A DNA stretch of 64,000 bases, from positions 682,001 to 746,000 of the forward strand of contig CAVSHI010000003.1 in assembly GCA_963727845.1 (NCBI GenBank), given 5' to 3'. This document shows, piece after piece, positions 1 through 9,043 of this stretch (positions within the stretch are counted from its first letter, which is position 1; each line of letters begins with the position of its first letter). This stretch comes from JBEKTW01 sp963727845 (lineage in GTDB: Bacteria > Bacteroidota > Ignavibacteria > UBA10030 > SZUA-254). A program made the position numbers and the translations under genes. A model generated the notes under the pieces. The model did not search any database. It worked only from the letters and a program-made list of their open reading frames with translations, and had not been told where the DNA came from.

Positions 1-513
1 TTGCATGTAGCGAGCATATTCAACGCCAAATTTCTTGAGCATCTCATTCTCTTCCGTCTTTGCTGTCGCTGCTATTGCCCACAGATTCACTAACGCGCAT
101 AGTGCTGTCAGAAGGGTAATATCCTTTAAAAAAATACCGGTCCCAAGCAGCAAGAGCGATGCATACAGCGGGTGACGGATATAACGATATATGCCGGATG
201 TAACGAGCGCTGTCGTATTCTCGATCTGGCCCTCCGGCCTGCCCGCAGTGCGCAACGCATGGAATCCACAAACAGGAACAGGAATTGCTCCCGCAAGAAT
301 CACCCAGGAGATGAGTTGATTCCATTCCAGCGGGTGTGCGAACCACACCGGCGCACACAACAGTATCAACACAAGGATGCTCTCAAACGAAAAGAACCGG
401 TATATTCCATGGTAACGGCCGGCCCTGATTGAGAACAGCCATGAAAAAACGATATTCGTAATTGTCCCGATTACAAGGATAATTATAAACAAACGCATCG
501 ATATGCAGTTCAT
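1..513 (-). CDS. Isoprenylcysteine carboxyl methyltransferase (ICMT/PEMT)-family membrane protein, C-terminus cut by window edge
   Basis: The reading frame is open from an ATG at 513 to the window edge (171 codons), so the C-terminus is missing. It is a hydrophobic protein with at least four membrane segments (about residues 6-26, 43-60, 67-84, 125-150). The motif GIYRYIRHPLYASLL is the hallmark of the ICMT/phospholipid methyltransferase family, and the visible end (EEKM-like stretch followed by FGVEYARYM) matches the 'E..L...FG.EY..Y' signature after the last membrane helices. The family transfers methyl groups from S-adenosylmethionine to small or lipid substrates at the membrane; the substrate cannot be read here. 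A second in-frame ATG is at residue 6. Family assignment is confident, substrate unknown. Confidence 0.85.
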   Translation of the reverse strand, partial: MNCISMRLFIIILVIGTITNIVFSWLFSIRAGRYHGIYRFFSFESILVLILLCAPVWFAHPLEWNQLISWVILAGAIPVPVCGFHALRTAGRPEGQIENTTALVTSGIYRYIRHPLYASLLLLGTGIFLKDITLLTALCALVNLWAIAATAKTEENEMLKKFGVEYARYMQ

Positions 514-657
514 GATGTGATTCCATCCCCCCCCGATGCAGGCACACGCATTCGCATGCTCATTGTGATTTTTTCTCTACCGATTCCGGCCACCGCCAAT
601 GATTGCCCTATTGCGAAAAGGTACGAAAGCTCTCCGAGAATGTCAAATGAAGTGGAT

Positions 658-686
658 TTGACGATCTCACCAACATTTTGTATTAT
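658..686 (+). promoter_or_regulatory. Sigma70-like promoter upstream of the DODA-type dioxygenase gene
   Basis: TTGACG at 658-663 and TATTAT at 681-686 are separated by exactly 17 bases. It lies about 115 bases upstream of the ATG at 800 and is the best promoter-like sequence between the divergent genes at 513 and 800. The rest of the 514-745 interval shows no gene. Confidence 0.5.
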
Positions 687-799
687 CACAGAGAATGAGG
701 AACCAATTCAAATACTACGCGTTAATTCTTACAAACCATTGATTCGTGACCCTCAACGAATTGACAAATATTGCCGATTCTCCCGATTCCTTAGAACTG

Positions 800-1564
800 A
801 TGCCATTGTTGTTCGTGGGACATGGCAGTCCGATGAATGCCATTGAGGACAACGAGTTCACCTCGGGATGGAGAGAAGCCGGGAAGAAACTCCCGAGGCC
901 AAAAGCTATCCTTTGCATTTCGGCACACTGGGAGACCCGCGGCACGTTCGTGACGGCGATGGAGAAACCGAAAACCATTCATGACTTCTACGGCTTTCCG
1001 CCGGAGCTGTTCGAAGTTGACTATCCTGCAAAGGGGAATCCTGCTCTTGCCGAACAAGCGAAAAAGCTGGTCACACAAGCGATCGTGATGCTTGATACCA
1101 ACTGGGGGCTCGACCACGGATGCTGGAGCGTTGTGCGGCGCATGTACCCAAACGCCGACGTCCCCGTGCTGCAATTGAGTCTCGACCACTACCAATCGCC
1201 GGACTGGCATTACAACCTGGCAAAAGACCTGGCGCCCCTGAGAAGAAATGGCGTGCTGATCATCGGCAGCGGCAACATAGTCCACAACCTGCGAATGATC
1301 AACTGGCAGCATCCGGACTCCGCGTATGACTGGGCAGAAGAAATGAATGTGCGATTCAAGGAGTACATCCTTCACGGCAACTACATGGACCTGATCAACT
1401 ACCCTTCACTCGGCAAGGCCGCGGCTCTCTCCGTCCCCACGCAGGAGCATTTTCTGCCCATGCTCTATGTTCTGGGTTTGAAGGAAGACAACGAGAATAT
1501 CACTATCTTCAACGATAAGATTGTCCTGGGCTCAATATCGATGACGTCGTTTAGAATATCCTGA
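800..1564 (+). CDS. ygiD: 4,5-DOPA dioxygenase extradiol-like protein (DODA-type, class III ring-cleaving dioxygenase)
   Basis: A 254-residue protein of the LigB superfamily, close in layout to E. coli YgiD. The family uses a non-haem metal centre to cleave catechol-type rings; YgiD converts L-DOPA to a seco product in vitro. Visible family features: FVGHGSPMNA at the N-terminus (His8), SAHWETRG (His43), LDHGCWS (His106), GSGNIVHNLR (His162) and PTQEHFLPM near the C-terminus, which together supply the metal-binding and catalytic histidines. The ATG at 800 is preferred over an upstream in-frame GTG at 746 because family members start directly before the GHGSP motif; neither start has a good ribosome site. 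It is monocistronic and the cellular substrate is unknown. Confidence 0.9.
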   Translation: MPLLFVGHGSPMNAIEDNEFTSGWREAGKKLPRPKAILCISAHWETRGTFVTAMEKPKTIHDFYGFPPELFEVDYPAKGNPALAEQAKKLVTQAIVMLDTNWGLDHGCWSVVRRMYPNADVPVLQLSLDHYQSPDWHYNLAKDLAPLRRNGVLIIGSGNIVHNLRMINWQHPDSAYDWAEEMNVRFKEYILHGNYMDLINYPSLGKAAALSVPTQEHFLPMLYVLGLKEDNENITIFNDKIVLGSISMTSFRIS

Positions 1565-1583
1565 GGAACCGATTTGGGATTTC

Positions 1584-1675
1584 TCCGCCGAAGGCGGATG
1601 CACTTCTGGCGCAGGATTGGCGATTGCGGATCGAGAATTTAGGACTGGGGATTTGTTTAGTCCGCCGACGGCGGA
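1584..1675. repeat. Pair of short GC-rich palindromes (TCCGCC-GGCGGA)
   Basis: Two 15-base palindromes, TCCGCCGAAGGCGGA (1584-1598) and TCCGCCGACGGCGGA (1661-1675), lie in the gap between the dioxygenase and the next gene. Similar CCGCC/GGCGG blocks recur elsewhere in the window (for example near 11200, 14240 and 42450), so this is part of the dispersed repeat load rather than a gene-specific operator. Confidence 0.5.
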
Positions 1676-1739
1676 ATCGATATTCGGAATTATACGTGGC
1701 TTCTATCGGGTTAACTCGTAATTTATCAGAAAGGGAACC

Positions 1740-2393
1740 ATGGCGGCAAAGAAAATCGGAGTGATCGGATCGGGAATCGTCGGACAGGTGCTCGCCAACG
1801 GATTTGTCAAGCATGGTTATGACGTTATGATCGGAACCAACAACAAGTCCAAGCACGAGGAATTGAAAACCAAAACCGGAGGTAAATGCCGCATAGGATC
1901 GTTTGAGGGAACGGCAAAGTTCGGAGAGATCGTCGCACTCGCTGTGAAGGGAAACGCAGCAGAATCAGCATTGAGATCCTCCGGTAGACCCAATCTGAAG
2001 GGGAAAACGGTAATCGATGCCACAAATCCGATCTCGGATACGCCTCCGGTCAACGGCGTCATTCAGTTCTTCACTTCCCTCAACGAATCACTCATGGAGC
2101 GCTTGCAGAAACTCGCACCCGAAGCACATCTCGTGAAGGCGTTCAGCTGCGTCGGCAACGCCTTCATGGTTAACCCCGACTTCGACGGAGTACAACCGAC
2201 AATGTTCATTTGCGGGAACAACGATCATGCAAAACACGAAGTGCGTATCATTCTGGAACAGTTCGGCTGGGATATTGAAGACCTGGGAAAGGTCGAAGCC
2301 GCCCGCGCCATAGAACCGCTGTGCATTTTATGGTGCCTCCCGGGAATAGTCAACAACCGCTGGACCCATGCGCTGAAATTGTTGAGAAAGTAG
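1740..2393 (+). CDS. F420-dependent NADP oxidoreductase-like / NADPH-dependent reductase (Rossmann fold)
   Basis: A 217-residue protein beginning with a dinucleotide-binding glycine motif, IGVIGSGIVGQVLANGF (about 6-22), followed by a central segment GKTVIDATNPISD and a C-terminal helical part. This architecture is that of the COG2085/NADPH-dependent F420 reductase family, which moves hydride between NADP(H) and a deazaflavin or an uncharacterised substrate. In Bacteroidota-type bacteria F420 is usually absent, so the real substrate is probably different. The start codon is preceded by AAAGGGAACC, a usable ribosome site. No neighbour suggests a pathway. Confidence 0.75.
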   Translation: MAAKKIGVIGSGIVGQVLANGFVKHGYDVMIGTNNKSKHEELKTKTGGKCRIGSFEGTAKFGEIVALAVKGNAAESALRSSGRPNLKGKTVIDATNPISDTPPVNGVIQFFTSLNESLMERLQKLAPEAHLVKAFSCVGNAFMVNPDFDGVQPTMFICGNNDHAKHEVRIILEQFGWDIEDLGKVEAARAIEPLCILWCLPGIVNNRWTHALKLLRK

Positions 2394-2443
2394 CCCCGCA
2401 AGCGCATCCACGGATGTCAGAGATTGGCCCCGCCAGCTTGAAA

Positions 2444-2472
2444 TTGACAAAACCGGGAATTCTTTGTACATT
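2444..2472 (+). promoter_or_regulatory. Sigma70-like promoter for the TPR/TonB_C gene
   Basis: A perfect TTGACA (2444-2449), a 17-base spacer and TACATT (2467-2472). The start codon is about 200 bases downstream, leaving a long leader of about 190 bases in which I see no conserved riboswitch-like structure. Confidence 0.6.
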
Positions 2473-2670
2473 TTTTAAAACTCTGTTTGACAAATAGAGG
2501 AGATCGGGAGAACTCGAAGTTGCCGGCGCGGCTTTCTTTGAAATGTGCGGCGCATGATTTTTTACGATGGCATGATACACATTTTGCGTTGAAGAATCCG
2601 GAATGCATGCACGACGGTTCATTGTCAAAACCGGCACACGCGATTCAAAGTCAATTTCTAGCGGGGTGAT

Positions 2671-4164
2671 ATGAACATTTCTCTCAGGAGCGACCGGCGA
2701 GTCCGTGGTCAAGCAAGAATTTTCTCCTTCCTGGCATTGATCTTGTTCCTCCCGGCTATGTCAAGGCCGCAGGAGAATCCTGCCGCTGATAGCGCCAGGA
2801 AGCTTATCTCTGGCGGCTCTTACGATGCGGCTATTCGCATCCTTCAGGATGCCATTATCCATGAAAACAATTCGGCAGAGATGTACCGTCTTCTTGGTGA
2901 AGCCTCCCAACGGAACCAGAGCCCGGGACAAGCTGTCGATGCCTATCTCAGCGCGGTCGCACGGCAGAGTTGCGATACCTGTCACCGGGACTACGATAGT
3001 ATATGCGCGATTTTCCTGGAGAAGAAGGATTACTCGTCCGCGATGAGATACGCCGAGCAGGCACTGCGGCGACATAGCCCGACCGCGGCAGCAGTCCTCG
3101 CGCTGCTCCATATCATGAAGGGAGACTCCCTGGCGGCACGACAAAACTTCGGCGATGCCCTGGATGAGTACAACGAATCCCTGAAGATCATCGAGGACAC
3201 TCTGGCCTATCAGCGCATCCTCCTGGTGTATGCAAATCAGGAGAGAAAAAAAGACTTGATGAACAAGGCCGCGGAACTTGTAAAACAATTCCCGGACTTT
3301 TATGCGCCGAAGCGTTTTCTTTCCGAGGCTTATTACGACGCAGGAATGATCCTGCTCACAAAGGGAGACCATGAAAGAGCGATACGAATGTTGACCGGGG
3401 CAATGGAAATCGATCCACTCCACGCCGCCGAGTTATCTATCGAGATTGCCGACTGCTACATGTCCTTACGAGACACCTCCCAGGCCTTCATCTATTACGG
3501 AAACGCCTTATTCGACACCGCATTCTGTTCCGATGCCGCTCTTGCCCTTTCGAATATCTACATGGGCAGAAACCAGTTGGAAGTCGCGCTCCGGACAGTC
3601 AAGAATTCCATCAACATCTTTCCGGCAAGTTCTTCATGCTGGCGCCAGCTCGGCGAAATCTATTTGAAGCAGGGAAAGAACATGGAATCGGTCGAGTGTC
3701 AGAAGATTGCAGCAAAACTCGGCGATGATATTTCCCAGGAGCGACTGAGAATAAATCACATTTCTTACGACGCCCCGGATACAAAAGTCCTGCCCTGGTT
3801 GACGAAAGACCCCTTCGACAGCATGTGGTGGGAAATATCCTTGGGCAACGCTTCCCCTAATCCATCGGACGTCGTACCCGTCGACCACGAACCCGTACCC
3901 GTGAAGCAAGTAGCTCCCGAGTATCCCGTTCCGGCAAGCGACGGTGGTATCGAGGGCACCGTGTGGGTTCGATGCCTCGTCGATGAACTGGGCCGCGTGA
4001 GGAAGACGATCATCACCCTATCGGAATCCCCTCTCCTGAACGACGCGGCAGTCTCCGCCGTCCGGCGATGGAGATTCACTCCCGCTTTGCTACACGGCAG
4101 ACCGGTGGCTGTCTGGACAACTATCCCCATCCCTTTCAAGCTGGACAAGCAAATGTTCAGGTAA
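2671..4164 (+). CDS. Exported TPR-repeat protein with C-terminal TonB domain
   Basis: A 497-residue protein. Residues about 15-33 form a signal peptide or N-terminal anchor (basic n-region, then FSFLALILFLPA). Residues about 35-360 are tetratricopeptide repeats, recognisable as repeated two-helix units such as 'AEMYRLLGEASQRNQSPGQA' and 'CWRQLGEIYLKQGKNMESVE'. Residues about 405-495 match the TonB C-terminal fold: P-E-Y-P, G-x-V-W-V-x-x-L-V-D-x-x-G, then A-V-x-A-V-x-x-W-R-F-x-P-A. The domain normally contacts TonB boxes of outer-membrane receptors; here it lacks the proline-rich linker and ExbBD neighbours of a classical TonB. It may be a scaffold or an energy-transducer variant. Function is inferred only from domains. 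Confidence 0.8.
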   Translation: MNISLRSDRRVRGQARIFSFLALILFLPAMSRPQENPAADSARKLISGGSYDAAIRILQDAIIHENNSAEMYRLLGEASQRNQSPGQAVDAYLSAVARQSCDTCHRDYDSICAIFLEKKDYSSAMRYAEQALRRHSPTAAAVLALLHIMKGDSLAARQNFGDALDEYNESLKIIEDTLAYQRILLVYANQERKKDLMNKAAELVKQFPDFYAPKRFLSEAYYDAGMILLTKGDHERAIRMLTGAMEIDPLHAAELSIEIADCYMSLRDTSQAFIYYGNALFDTAFCSDAALALSNIYMGRNQLEVALRTVKNSINIFPASSSCWRQLGEIYLKQGKNMESVECQKIAAKLGDDISQERLRINHISYDAPDTKVLPWLTKDPFDSMWWEISLGNASPNPSDVVPVDHEPVPVKQVAPEYPVPASDGGIEGTVWVRCLVDELGRVRKTIITLSESPLLNDAAVSAVRRWRFTPALLHGRPVAVWTTIPIPFKLDKQMFR

Positions 4165-4228
4165 TTTTCGGCCGACAACGGCCCGCCAATTCGCTTACTG
4201 CGACCCGGCACAGAGAAAACGTCTTCGG

Positions 4229-4257
4229 TTGAGATTCACCCGGCATCTGCGTATATT
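4229..4257 (+). promoter_or_regulatory. Sigma70-like promoter for the ABC ATPase gene
   Basis: TTGAGA (4229-4234), 17-base spacer, TATATT followed by TG (4252-4257). The start codon at 4293 is 36 bases downstream and carries AAGGA 7 bases before the ATG, so the whole expression signal is compact. Confidence 0.6.
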
Positions 4258-4292
4258 TGTCTCGTTCATTATCTTATTATCAAGGAATCGCC

Positions 4293-5393
4293 ATGGGTAG
4301 CGTCCGTCTGGAGCATGTGTACAAGAAGTTTGAAGGCAATGTCATTGCCGTCAACGATGTAAACCTCACCATCGAGGACAAGGAATTTGTCGTGCTGGTG
4401 GGACCGTCGGGCTGCGGCAAGTCCACCACTCTCCGCATGATTGCCGGGCTTGAAGAGATCTCCGAGGGAAGCATTTTCATCGACAATGCAGTGGTGAACG
4501 ACGTACCGCCGAAGGACCGCGACATCGCCATGGTCTTCCAGAACTATGCGCTGTACCCCCACATGACCGTGTACGAGAACCTCGCCTTTGGACTGAAGCT
4601 CCGCAAATTTCCGAAACCGGAAATCCGTGAACGCGTGGAGCACGCTGCCGATATCCTGGGCATCAGGGAATATCTTGACCGCAAGCCGAAGGCGCTCTCC
4701 GGCGGCCAGCGGCAGAGGGTCGCGCTCGGAAGGGCCATCGTCCGGCGACCGAAGGTCTTTCTTTTCGATGAACCGCTCAGTAACTTGGACGCCAACCTGC
4801 GCGTGCAGATGCGCACAGAGATATCACGACTCCACAACCAGCTCAAGACCACCATGATCTACGTTACCCACGACCAGGTGGAGGCGATGTCGATGGGAGA
4901 CCGCATCGTTGTCATGGAGAAAGGGCTGGTGCAGCAAGTGGACTCTCCCCTCACGATCTACAACAAACCTGCAAACCGTTTCGTCGCCGGATTTATCGGC
5001 AGCCCGACAATGAATTTCTTCGAAGGCCGGCTTACCGACGGGAACGGGCTGCAATTTGAGCAGCAGGGTGGCACCTTCCGCCTCCCCGTTGCCTCGCCCG
5101 AGACTAACCGCATCGCTTCCCACAAAAACGCCGGCATCACGCTCGGCATTCGTCCGGAACACATTACGGCGAAACCGCAATCGGGAGCGAGCTGCAGCGT
5201 CCCGGTGAAGGTCAACGTCACGGAGCCGGTCGGCAATGAGATCTTTGTGTACTTCACTCTGGGTTCATCCGGTGCGCAATACGTATCCCGCATCACGACG
5301 GAAGTTCATCCGACCGTTGGAACAACGTTCAATCTGTTCTTCGACACATCCAAGCTCCATTTCTTCGACCAGCAAACGGGGACGGCGTTATAA
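4293..5393 (+). CDS. ugpC: Sugar ABC transporter ATP-binding protein (MalK/UgpC/MsmX family)
   Basis: A 366-residue ATPase subunit of carbohydrate importers. Visible motifs: Walker A GPSGCGKST (about 37-45), Q-loop FQNYALYPHMTVYENLAFG, signature LSGGQRQRVALGRA, Walker B VFLFDEPLSNLD, switch histidine in YVTHDQVEAM, then a C-terminal TOBE/MalK regulatory domain (about 240-366) containing LGIRPEHI. The ATG at 4293 is chosen over an upstream in-frame start because it has AAGGA at the right distance. No permease or binding-protein gene is adjacent, which is typical of MsmX-type ATPases shared by several sugar importers; specificity cannot be assigned. The gene symbol denotes the family only. Confidence 0.9.
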   Translation: MGSVRLEHVYKKFEGNVIAVNDVNLTIEDKEFVVLVGPSGCGKSTTLRMIAGLEEISEGSIFIDNAVVNDVPPKDRDIAMVFQNYALYPHMTVYENLAFGLKLRKFPKPEIRERVEHAADILGIREYLDRKPKALSGGQRQRVALGRAIVRRPKVFLFDEPLSNLDANLRVQMRTEISRLHNQLKTTMIYVTHDQVEAMSMGDRIVVMEKGLVQQVDSPLTIYNKPANRFVAGFIGSPTMNFFEGRLTDGNGLQFEQQGGTFRLPVASPETNRIASHKNAGITLGIRPEHITAKPQSGASCSVPVKVNVTEPVGNEIFVYFTLGSSGAQYVSRITTEVHPTVGTTFNLFFDTSKLHFFDQQTGTAL

Positions 5394-5444
5394 ACCGTAC
5401 ATGATCGCCGCATTTGCTGAGTGCGTTTGAAACGTGGTTTGACT

Positions 5445-6695
5445 TCAACTGTTCCGGGCCACAACCATCGTCAGCATGTGTTGAATCGATCGACCGAGCT
5501 TTGAGAGTTTGTTCATAAGCGTGCGGTTGTTCTTGAATCGTTGTGAGTAATCTTCAAACGCGGCGGACAGGCCGACATCTTTTCCAACTTGCTCGCTCAG
5601 GTAATACTTGTGTAACATGATATCGAGATACAAGGAGGAGGCCGATCGTTCCTGAAGATCGTCTAGAATTTCAGACTCGTTGAATAATTTCAATACTGGT
5701 TTGAAGTGATTTCGGTACCAATCCTCTGCCGCTGATTTGAGCGGCACATTCTTCCCAACGCTCTCGCTCAGGTACCATTTGTGCTCGTAGATGTGTTTTA
5801 GCAGCGCTTTCGATTGACCGCTTGTCTCAAATGACCCCAATAATTCATCGACATCGATTTTCGTAAGAAGCTCAAATTTCTGTTCTTCACGCTCGACCTC
5901 AAATAAATCCGCATACCGGCGTAGTATATACTTCTGATCCTCCAACGTCATCACCCGCCCCCGGATGATTCCACTCGCTTTCATGTCCGCCTCGGTCCAT
6001 GCCATCGATTCCAAGAAATATTCAACGTCGGATGTGCGCAACCGTTCTGAAAGGGAATTCTGAACTTCGACCGTCTCTGCATCGGCAAGGACGGCGCGTA
6101 ACACCGTCCGAATTCCGAGCTCGGGAGACGGCTGTTGCGCAAAGACAATCATCATATTCGATAATGAGGCGTCGCCCCAGTACACACCCTTGCAGTGCAT
6201 TTGCACAAACAGATGCACGACGGCATCCCAGATACGCCGCCGGTTGACTTTCGTGAAAGCTCGCCTGAAAAGAAAGGAATGCGGAAGCGCAAAATCAAGC
6301 AGCCGGGTGACAAGATATCCTGTGCTTTGCGTCTGGGCCTGCGGGCCGAGATGCGTCTCAACTGTGCGCATTCCCTCATCCCGTATGACCGTACCGACCG
6401 GGAGCACGGCCGGGACGCCTAATAGTTGAATTCGCTGGTAGGAACGAAGTTCTTTCACAGCGACTTCCGCTGAAGTTTCTTTGACGGCAAATGCCATGTT
6501 CCCGGTCTCAATAAACCGGACAACGTGCCGGGAGAGCCCGCTTTTTACTTCAAGAAACTTCGCATCTTTTCGATCCCATTGTGCGAGTGGTTTGTGCCAC
6601 GGAAGGTCTTTCAGCAGGCGGCGATACTCCGCCTCAAAAGAAAGTCTGATCTTCACCCTCCGGCGTGAGGAGACCGTGTTACTTTCCCCGTCCAC
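5445..6695 (-). CDS. DUF4032 / protein-kinase-like (LPS-kinase fold) protein
   Basis: A 416-residue protein with a kinase-like N-terminal half (about 60-230). It has a lysine in a beta-strand context (AFAVKET), a catalytic-loop-like HCKGVYWGDASLSNMMI and a DFG-like position in LADAETVE. The C-terminal half (about 240-410) matches DUF4032, with two copies of a 'HKWYLSE.VGK.V' / 'HKYYLSEQVGKDV' motif. Family role is unknown; the fold suggests phosphorylation of a small molecule or sugar. It starts with GTG 13 bases after glgP ends, so the two are almost certainly co-transcribed. The exact start is uncertain because no ATG precedes the conserved region and a second GTG lies at 6674. Confidence 0.75.
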   Translation of the reverse strand: MDGESNTVSSRRRVKIRLSFEAEYRRLLKDLPWHKPLAQWDRKDAKFLEVKSGLSRHVVRFIETGNMAFAVKETSAEVAVKELRSYQRIQLLGVPAVLPVGTVIRDEGMRTVETHLGPQAQTQSTGYLVTRLLDFALPHSFLFRRAFTKVNRRRIWDAVVHLFVQMHCKGVYWGDASLSNMMIVFAQQPSPELGIRTVLRAVLADAETVEVQNSLSERLRTSDVEYFLESMAWTEADMKASGIIRGRVMTLEDQKYILRRYADLFEVEREEQKFELLTKIDVDELLGSFETSGQSKALLKHIYEHKWYLSESVGKNVPLKSAAEDWYRNHFKPVLKLFNESEILDDLQERSASSLYLDIMLHKYYLSEQVGKDVGLSAAFEDYSQRFKNNRTLMNKLSKLGRSIQHMLTMVVARNS

Positions 6696-6708
6696 GGTCG
6701 CGCGCGTG

Positions 6709-8853
6709 TTACTCGGCTGGAAAATAGTACTTGTCTGCGTATTCCATCAGCATGCGATGGGTGTTGAATGTCGGGATGATGGTTCGCAGCGAGTTCCGGA
6801 CGTGCGCAATCCATTTCCGGGGGATACCCCTGTGGTCCCGTTGATAAAAGGCGGGAAGAATTTCCTCGTGCATAAGCCGGTAAAGAAAGTCGGCATCGCT
6901 CTGGTCTTGTTCCTCCGGCGTAGCAGACACCTTTGTGTCTCCAATGGCCCAGCCGTTCTTCCTATTGTACGCTTCCATCCACCATCCATCGAGCACGCTT
7001 GCGTTCAACCCGCAATTCACGATAACTTTCTCGCCGCTCGTTCCGCTTGCCTCCAGGGGTTTGCGCGGTGCGTTTAACCATATGTCGCAGCCCGAGACAA
7101 GATGCCGGGCGACATCGATGTCATAGTTCTCAAGAAAGATCACCTTGCCGAAAAATCTCGGGTCGTGCGTCATCTCGATAATTTTGTGAAGATACGCCTT
7201 CCCATCGTTGTCGCGCGGATGAGCTTTGCCTGCGAAGATGATTTGCAACGGCCTGTCGGACGTGTTGAACAGCGCATACGCTTTCGTGATATCGTGGAAA
7301 ATCAGGGGAGCCCGCTTGTATGGCGCGAACCTCCGGGCAAACCCGATCGTCAGCACGTCGGGCGACAGCAAATGTTCGAGCGACGGTTCTCCGCTGAACC
7401 CGCCCTGAACCTGGCCTTCCTTCGCTTTGTTGCGGATAAATTCCGTCAATTCCCTCCGCAGCCTGCAGCGCAACGCCCAGATTTCCTCATCGCTGACAAC
7501 TTCCGGATCGGAAACGTGTTTCCAATAGTCATTATCCATGATACGCTCGGTCCAGCGATGTGAGTCGTGGCGCTCCCAGAACTCCCATGTCGAACGCGGA
7601 ACCCAGCTCTGGATGTGCACGCCGTTCGTGACATGACCTATCTCGGCCACATGAGTTTTATCTTTGCCGTAAAGATGTTTCCACATCTTCCGGGAAACCT
7701 CTTCGTGCTTTTTGCTCACCGCATTGGCGGCGCGGGAAAGCCGAAGCGCCAGCACCGTCATCGTGAAGACCGTCGGGTCCATTGCCGGATCCTGTCCATA
7801 GCTCATGAGGTCATCGATCGACAGCTTCATGGCGCCGGCATGGGGTTTGAGTGTAAACTCGATCAGTTCACGGTGAAAGCGGTCGTGTCCTGCGGACACC
7901 GGAGTATGGGTCGTAAAAACGCATTGCTTTTGTACAGCTTGTTCTGCTTTGGGCTTCGACTTTCCGAGCTTCAACTGTTCCCTTAGCAATTCCAATGTCA
8001 GGAACGCCGCGTGTCCTTCATTAATATGGAAAACCCCGGGCTCGATCTTCAGCGCTCGCAGTAGGCGGACGCCGCCGATCCCCAGCACAATTTCCTGCCG
8101 TATTCTGGTTGTCACATCGCCGCCGTACGCGAATGCTGTGAGCCCGCGGAGCATCTCTTCGTTCTGCGGGACGTCGGTATCGAGCAGATAGATCTGCGAA
8201 CGACCGACGGCAACGCGCCACGCCTGGAAATATACTTTACTGCTGCCGATTTCAACCATCTGAAACAACGGTTTCCCGGAAGCATTCTTCACCAGCTCTA
8301 CAGGGATTATTTCCGTGTTCAGGTGAGGGTAGTTTTCCTGCTGGACGCCAGCGGCGTCGACCTTTTGCTGGAAATATCCCTGGCGATAAAATAAGCCAAC
8401 CCCGACAAACGGTATTCCGAGGTCACTCGCCGACTTCGCGTGGTCGCCTGCAAGCGTTCCAAGTCCGCCGGAGTACATCGGCAAACACTCGTGCAATCCG
8501 AACTCCATACAGAAGTACGCAACGGTACCGATGTGCCGTGTTCCGAATTTCTTCTTTACGCACTCCGGTATGCTCGACATATACGCCTCATACGAGCTGA
8601 GGACAGACATCACCCTTCGCCGGAAGTCTTCATCACCCAACCGGGCCCGTAGCTCCGCCTCGGAACATTGGTTGAGGACAGCCACGGGGTTGTGGTTGCT
8701 GAGTTTCCACGCCAGCGGCGAAAGTTCGTCAAAAAGCGTGCGCGCAGGCGGATACCAGCTCCACCATAAATTGTACGCCAGATGCTTTAAACTCTTGACT
8801 ATTTCAGAATAATGAATCTCGTTATCAATTTTCACTTTGGTCTTTCCATGCAT
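6709..8853 (-). CDS. glgP: Alpha-glucan phosphorylase (short GT35 type)
   Basis: A 714-residue phosphorylase that releases glucose-1-phosphate from glycogen or maltodextrin. It has the DUF3417 N-terminal segment typical of the bacterial/archaeal short type ('LAYNLWWSWYP'), then EFGLHECLPMYSGGLGTLAGDH and the PLP region LEASGTSGEKV with the lysine present, ending in GLNASVLDGWW. The ATG at 8853 is preferred over an in-frame TTG at 8898 because the TTG falls inside the promoter (8874-8902). It is first gene of a probable two-gene operon with the DUF4032 kinase-like gene. The pair suggests storage-glucan turnover. Confidence 0.92.
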   Translation of the reverse strand: MHGKTKVKIDNEIHYSEIVKSLKHLAYNLWWSWYPPARTLFDELSPLAWKLSNHNPVAVLNQCSEAELRARLGDEDFRRRVMSVLSSYEAYMSSIPECVKKKFGTRHIGTVAYFCMEFGLHECLPMYSGGLGTLAGDHAKSASDLGIPFVGVGLFYRQGYFQQKVDAAGVQQENYPHLNTEIIPVELVKNASGKPLFQMVEIGSSKVYFQAWRVAVGRSQIYLLDTDVPQNEEMLRGLTAFAYGGDVTTRIRQEIVLGIGGVRLLRALKIEPGVFHINEGHAAFLTLELLREQLKLGKSKPKAEQAVQKQCVFTTHTPVSAGHDRFHRELIEFTLKPHAGAMKLSIDDLMSYGQDPAMDPTVFTMTVLALRLSRAANAVSKKHEEVSRKMWKHLYGKDKTHVAEIGHVTNGVHIQSWVPRSTWEFWERHDSHRWTERIMDNDYWKHVSDPEVVSDEEIWALRCRLRRELTEFIRNKAKEGQVQGGFSGEPSLEHLLSPDVLTIGFARRFAPYKRAPLIFHDITKAYALFNTSDRPLQIIFAGKAHPRDNDGKAYLHKIIEMTHDPRFFGKVIFLENYDIDVARHLVSGCDIWLNAPRKPLEASGTSGEKVIVNCGLNASVLDGWWMEAYNRKNGWAIGDTKVSATPEEQDQSDADFLYRLMHEEILPAFYQRDHRGIPRKWIAHVRNSLRTIIPTFNTHRMLMEYADKYYFPAE

Positions 8854-8873
8854 GGAGTGTAAAAAGAATGTTA

Positions 8874-8902
8874 AATCTACTCTTTTTTTTGTTCCCAATC
8901 AA
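8874..8902 (-). promoter_or_regulatory. Sigma70-like promoter for glgP-DUF4032
   Basis: Read on the minus strand: TTGATT (8902-8897), a 17-base A-rich spacer, TAGATT (8879-8874). The likely transcription start is about 15 bases before the ATG at 8853, giving a very short leader with no obvious Shine-Dalgarno sequence. Confidence 0.55.
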
Positions 8903-9043
8903 ACCGGCGACCGCGGAGACAGGATACTATCCCGGCTTGCTGGTGTAGGACAGAAAAGGGTTTCTGTCCAACGGCTGGATTTGGCAATGGTGTGATCCAG
9001 CGATGGCATCCCGTGAAACCCGTTCGAACGCGCCGGGAAATAT

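Noticed and set aside
44..358. 104-codon minus-strand frame at the left edge
   Set aside because: A different minus-strand frame (1-513) gives the ICMT motif GIYRYIRHPLY and membrane helices; this one is a shadow.
746..799. GTG at 746 as start of the dioxygenase
   Set aside because: It adds 18 residues without family similarity; members start at the ATG before GHGSP.
8854..8898. TTG at 8898 as start of glgP
   Set aside because: It lies inside the promoter spacer, upstream of the probable transcription start.
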